From Rhizophagus sp. LPA8_4_AMF (taxonomy: Eukaryota; Glomeromycota; Glomeromycetes; Glomerales; Glomeraceae): DNA of 25,165 nucleotides. The stretch lies in contig JADRCO010000869.1 of assembly GCA_021464525.1 (NCBI GenBank), forward strand, positions 1 through 25,165. Reading direction: 5' to 3'. A program made the position numbers and the translations under genes. Shown piece after piece: positions 22,483 through 25,165 of this stretch. Position 1 is the first letter of the stretch. Each line of letters starts with the position of its first letter. Below the pieces are notes generated by a model that was not told the origin of the DNA, ran no database searches, and saw only the letters and a list, made by a program, of their open reading frames with translations.

Positions 22483-22761
22483 TTGAATTATATATTAAAC
22501 AAATTGAGTTCATCAACAAAAGAAGAATTTGAGGCTGAAATTGAAGGTCTCTATAATAGCAATTTCTTAAAAATTGATCTACCTAATATAAATTTAGAAA
22601 GTGAAAATCTTAAGATTATTTTGGAGGTCAATTTGCTGAAAATGAAAGATTCTCTTTTTGATCGAAGTAAGAAAATTTTGGTATCCCAATTAGTAAAAAT
22701 TTACAATAAAGCTCTTCAAGAACATGTTGAAGCGAAAATCAATAGACAGAGAAATTTCTGA
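22483..22761 (+). pseudogene. Orphan helical ORF fragment, about 90 codons, no ATG
   Basis: An open frame with good protein character: SSTKEEFEAEIEGLYNSNFL, LPNINLESENLKIILEVNLL, then SKKILVSQLVKIYNKAL and a stop. The predicted structure is all helical. Its first codon is TTG, with a TAA two codons upstream, and the only ATG lies more than halfway in, so it has no proper start. It may be a 3' exon whose 5' part is lost, with a possible acceptor AG in ATTGAG near 22,508. Function is not recognised. About 195 bp of featureless sequence precede it. Confidence 0.45.
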
Positions 22762-22912
22762 AACTATATAAATTTTTTATATCTTTATAAGAAAATAAAA
22801 ATATATTGTAATATATACAAAATTATAGCTAAAGGAGAAACAATCAAAAATCAGACCAATGTTAAAATTATCGAATATAGTTCACAAAGAATCAAATCAG
22901 TTGATTTATCTC

Positions 22913-23358
22913 TTACTTATAAAGCGGCAAAGTGTATTGAAAGGTTAGTAAATCTTTCAAACAAAAACTGGAGGAAATCCCTTCATGAATAATGGAAATC
23001 TCTTTATTCATAGTAGCAATTTCTTTAGAAATAACTTCAAATCCCGATTTCATTTCTTCTAAAAAAAATCAAGTTGTTATTATATGAAACAGATGGCATC
23101 ATTTAAGATTATTGTACATACGTTATTTATTTGGACCGCATAAATTACAAAGGGTATTAGTGATCCGATAAATATAGCGACTTTAACGAATCTCATGAAA
23201 ATAACAACGTAATCTAAAGATATAATATACAAATTTATTGACATGAAAGAAATGGTGCAGAAACACTAAATTTTTTTTGAATATTGTACCACTGCTGCGG
23301 GTGACCGTCCTGTTGTTGGTTAGGTTGTTGGTTAGGTTGTTTGTTGTTGGTCAGCCAT
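22913..23358 (-). pseudogene. Possible remnant of a small membrane protein gene
   Basis: Three protein-like pieces lie in order on the minus strand. A Gln/Pro/Asn-rich start (MADQQ at 23358, then QPNQQPNQQQDGHPQQWYN in another frame) is followed by a hydrophobic segment MRFVKVAIFIGSLIPFVIYA (23196 downwards) ending at a donor GTATGT, and then a helical piece EMKSGFEVISKEIATMNKEI (from 23058) after a good acceptor TTTTTTAG. The pieces are out of frame by one base at both junctions, so no intact gene can be built. It is either decayed or affected by single-base assembly errors. Confidence 0.35.
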
Positions 23359-23736
23359 TATGAAGAAAAAAAGTCTTGGGTAGTTTACGTGAAATCGCTT
23401 TTTGGAAAAAGAAGAAAAAGAATAGAAATAACTACAAATCAGATAATGACGATGAGGATTAAATTTATATCTTAATTGATGATTAATATATGAATAGTCA
23501 TCAGATATACGGATTTTTTTTGCGGAGTCCGCGGATGATCTTTTTTGGCTCCTATAATATATTAATTTAAGTCAAAAAAAATCATGCTTTTAAAATATTA
23601 ACAATTATTGTGACAGTTAAAAAATCCTCAATTAATGATCATCATATATGATCCAACTTATGATTTGATTCTAACGTAACGACAAACTGTTCCTATCGTC
23701 ATGTGCTAAATAAACTAACTAAACCTAATCCTAATA

Positions 23737-23752
23737 CCCTAACCCTAACCCT
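23737..23752. repeat. Short interstitial telomere-type repeat
   Basis: CCCTAACCCTAACCCT, two and two-thirds units of the TTAGGG-type telomere repeat common in fungi, is preceded by degenerate CCTAAT units from about 23,723. It is too short to mark a chromosome end and is followed by ordinary sequence and a further gene. Confidence 0.85.
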
Positions 23753-24006
23753 CACTTTTTTAGCCTGTGAGTCTTTCTTTTTATAAGATAAATTTGTAGC
23801 GAATGAAGGGCATCTTATATGCCTAAAAATTGTAAAGAATGTAGCTTTTTCGTCTGGCCAGCAAATTCTCAATAAAAAGTACTTTCATTTTTTTTTTCTT
23901 TTAAAATGAGATTTGTCCACATCGAGCTTAATTTTCAAACGTGTATGTATTTTCGTGTATATGATCGCATAAAATAAATTTATTAATACTATTAATACAG
24001 ATAAAA

Positions 24007-24102
24007 AAATAAATACAATGATTCGGGACGCGTCTCACTATACAGGTGAGAGAAGTATGAAGTAAAATAAATTCAATGCTTCTGGACTCGGCCTCACTAT
24101 AC
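24007..24102. repeat. 58-bp spaced direct repeat
   Basis: Two related units of about 37 bp (24007-24043 and 24065-24102) share AAATAAAT-CAATG at the left and TCACTATAC at the right, with a more diverged GC-rich middle. They lie just downstream of the Crinkler-like gene as it is transcribed. Confidence 0.6.
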
Positions 24103-24167
24103 ATAATGGCTATGCTAAGACTTAGATTAACCAACGACCTCACCCTTTTTTATTTCCCTCTCATTAC

Positions 24168-25165
24168 TTACGTCAAGAGCTGAGTCCGTTTCTGCACCTC
24201 CTCCAACAACCACGCAATATGACCGAGAACTTTCCTAACCATATTTTCCATATTCTCGTCGTTATATACAACGGCCACAGGTTCCGATAGTTTGAATCTT
24301 AGCTGTCTTGATCATCGAGCGAACATTCCATAAAATACCATTCTTTTGCATCCGTGATGATTCCGAAAGTCTTACCCGTAAATACACTTTCTTCCTCCAT
24401 CTCGTTTGCCTTACGTTTACGGTTGGACAAAGCGGATTCGAGTTGTACGGCGTTCTGAGCAATACCCTTAAAAATATCTTCGTTTTTTACTTCTGTCACA
24501 CCGACAGTTTTTGCGGTCTGGAGTAGGTCTATTGCAAAATCGACTGGTCCATGTCCATTGGGTCCTGTGATATTTTTTTCCGGTCGAAGCTCGAACTTGC
24601 CTTTGTACAGATACGCTCCTGCAACAAGGTAAGAACACACGTATTGCGATTTTGATGCTTCATTTCCATTGATTGGGATAGTCTCGAGACGCGCCTTCAG
24701 TTCGGTTATAAGATTCCTGAGTATTTTCTGGGACGAATCATCATTAAGTTCTTTATACTCGCAAGTGTAAGGTGGGAAGACTGATAATGATGGATCATCT
24801 GATTCACCAAGACCGTAGAGCTGACACACCTTCGGGAATGACCAATCCGAGAAAGCCTTTGATGGTGTCTCTATGACCACAGTAAACTTGAGATTATTTT
24901 CAAGTGCTGGAGTCTGATTTATAGCGCGTATGGAGTTTTTAAGACCATCAAGAGTTGAATGTTCGATATTCACAGTCCACTTGAAACTCTTCGTTCGTTT
25001 CGGACTAACGACAACGTCAAACGCTGTAATGCAACCACAGAGTCAGTATATTTTTCCGGGACCGCGCGGTCTCTGAAATTTCTTGGCAGAATCATAGTTA
25101 CGTACCATACACGGACTTGTTGAGTAATTCCTGCATCGAAGCGAGTTGTTTCCTTAATTCCAACA
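24168..25165 (-). pseudogene. Crinkler-like PD-(D/E)XK nuclease gene, 5' end outside window, C-terminus frameshifted
   Basis: Exons 25106 to beyond 25165 and 24299-25023 join in phase 1 across an 82-bp GT-AG intron. The visible protein begins with a helical LRKQLASMQELLNKS, then AFDVVVSPKRTKSFKWTVNI. The nuclease core has KFELRPEKNITGPNGHGPVD (Asp near 24,540), VTEVK (Glu-x-Lys near 24,490) and GIAQNAVQLESAL, then FGIITDAKEWYFMEC. This matches the C-terminal restriction-enzyme-like domain of Crinkler-type proteins, which in AM fungi and oomycetes act in host or own nuclei (family knowledge). The frame stops at 24299-24301. Conserved sequence continues one frame over, from FKLSEPVAVVYNDENM to VLGHIAWLLEE, with a stop at 24168. 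One lost base explains this. The core is intact, so a shortened protein may still work; the start lies beyond the window. Confidence 0.8.

Larger units (their letters stand above)
23359..24167. other. Intergenic region
   Basis: About 800 bp without a gene I can support. It contains a perfect-arm GC-rich palindrome GCGGAGTCCGC (near 23,522), a short telomere-type repeat and a 58-bp direct repeat, listed separately. Confidence 0.6.

Overview
This window reads as nuclear DNA of a fungus. It is very AT-rich, with long A/T runs and microsatellites, and its genes are split by short GT-AG introns (mostly 60-250 bp). The gene content (TKL-type kinases with a Cys-rich region, Sel1-repeat kinase-like proteins, Crinkler-like nucleases, and SAM-plus-nuclease genes in decay) is what I associate with arbuscular mycorrhizal fungi (Glomeromycotina, Rhizophagus-like). 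That placement is an inference; no database was searched.

Layout: (1) Positions 1 to about 10,220 hold no gene I can support. This stretch is A/T tracts, short tandem repeats, one strong hairpin and a 105-bp tandem duplication. (2) 10,223-13,559, minus strand: a 17-exon gene whose exon phases all agree and that encodes 682 residues. It is the ARMH3/C10orf76 (DUF1741) orthologue, a Golgi/PI4-kinase partner, and it includes a 7-nt microexon. (3) 13,928-14,465, plus strand: a two-exon NADAR (YbiA-like) gene, divergent from ARMH3. (4) 14,923-17,722, minus strand: a six-exon, 701-residue protein with an N-terminal helical bundle, a pseudokinase (GFD in place of DFG), Sel1 repeats and a C-terminal membrane anchor. 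Its layout resembles MLKL. (5) 17,985-19,948, plus strand: a TKL kinase with intact catalytic motifs, a Cys-rich zinc-binding-like region and an unusual hydrophobic repeat region at the N-terminus. Its start lies only 262 bp from the start of the MLKL-like gene, head to head. (6) 20,538 to the right end: a nuclease-rich, decaying region. It holds a SAM/nuclease pseudogene, a Vsr-like nuclease pseudogene, two further fragments, a short telomere-type repeat, and the 3' part of a Crinkler-like PD-(D/E)XK gene that runs off the right edge and is frameshifted near its C-terminus.

How the genes may work together: ARMH3 and NADAR look like housekeeping genes. The most interesting unit is the head-to-head pair of an active-looking kinase and an MLKL-like pseudokinase with a membrane anchor, which recalls the RIPK3-MLKL relay of animal necroptosis. 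A role in fungal regulated cell death or non-self recognition is a hypothesis drawn from architecture and gene order alone. The right-hand nuclease cluster looks like a fast-evolving accessory region.
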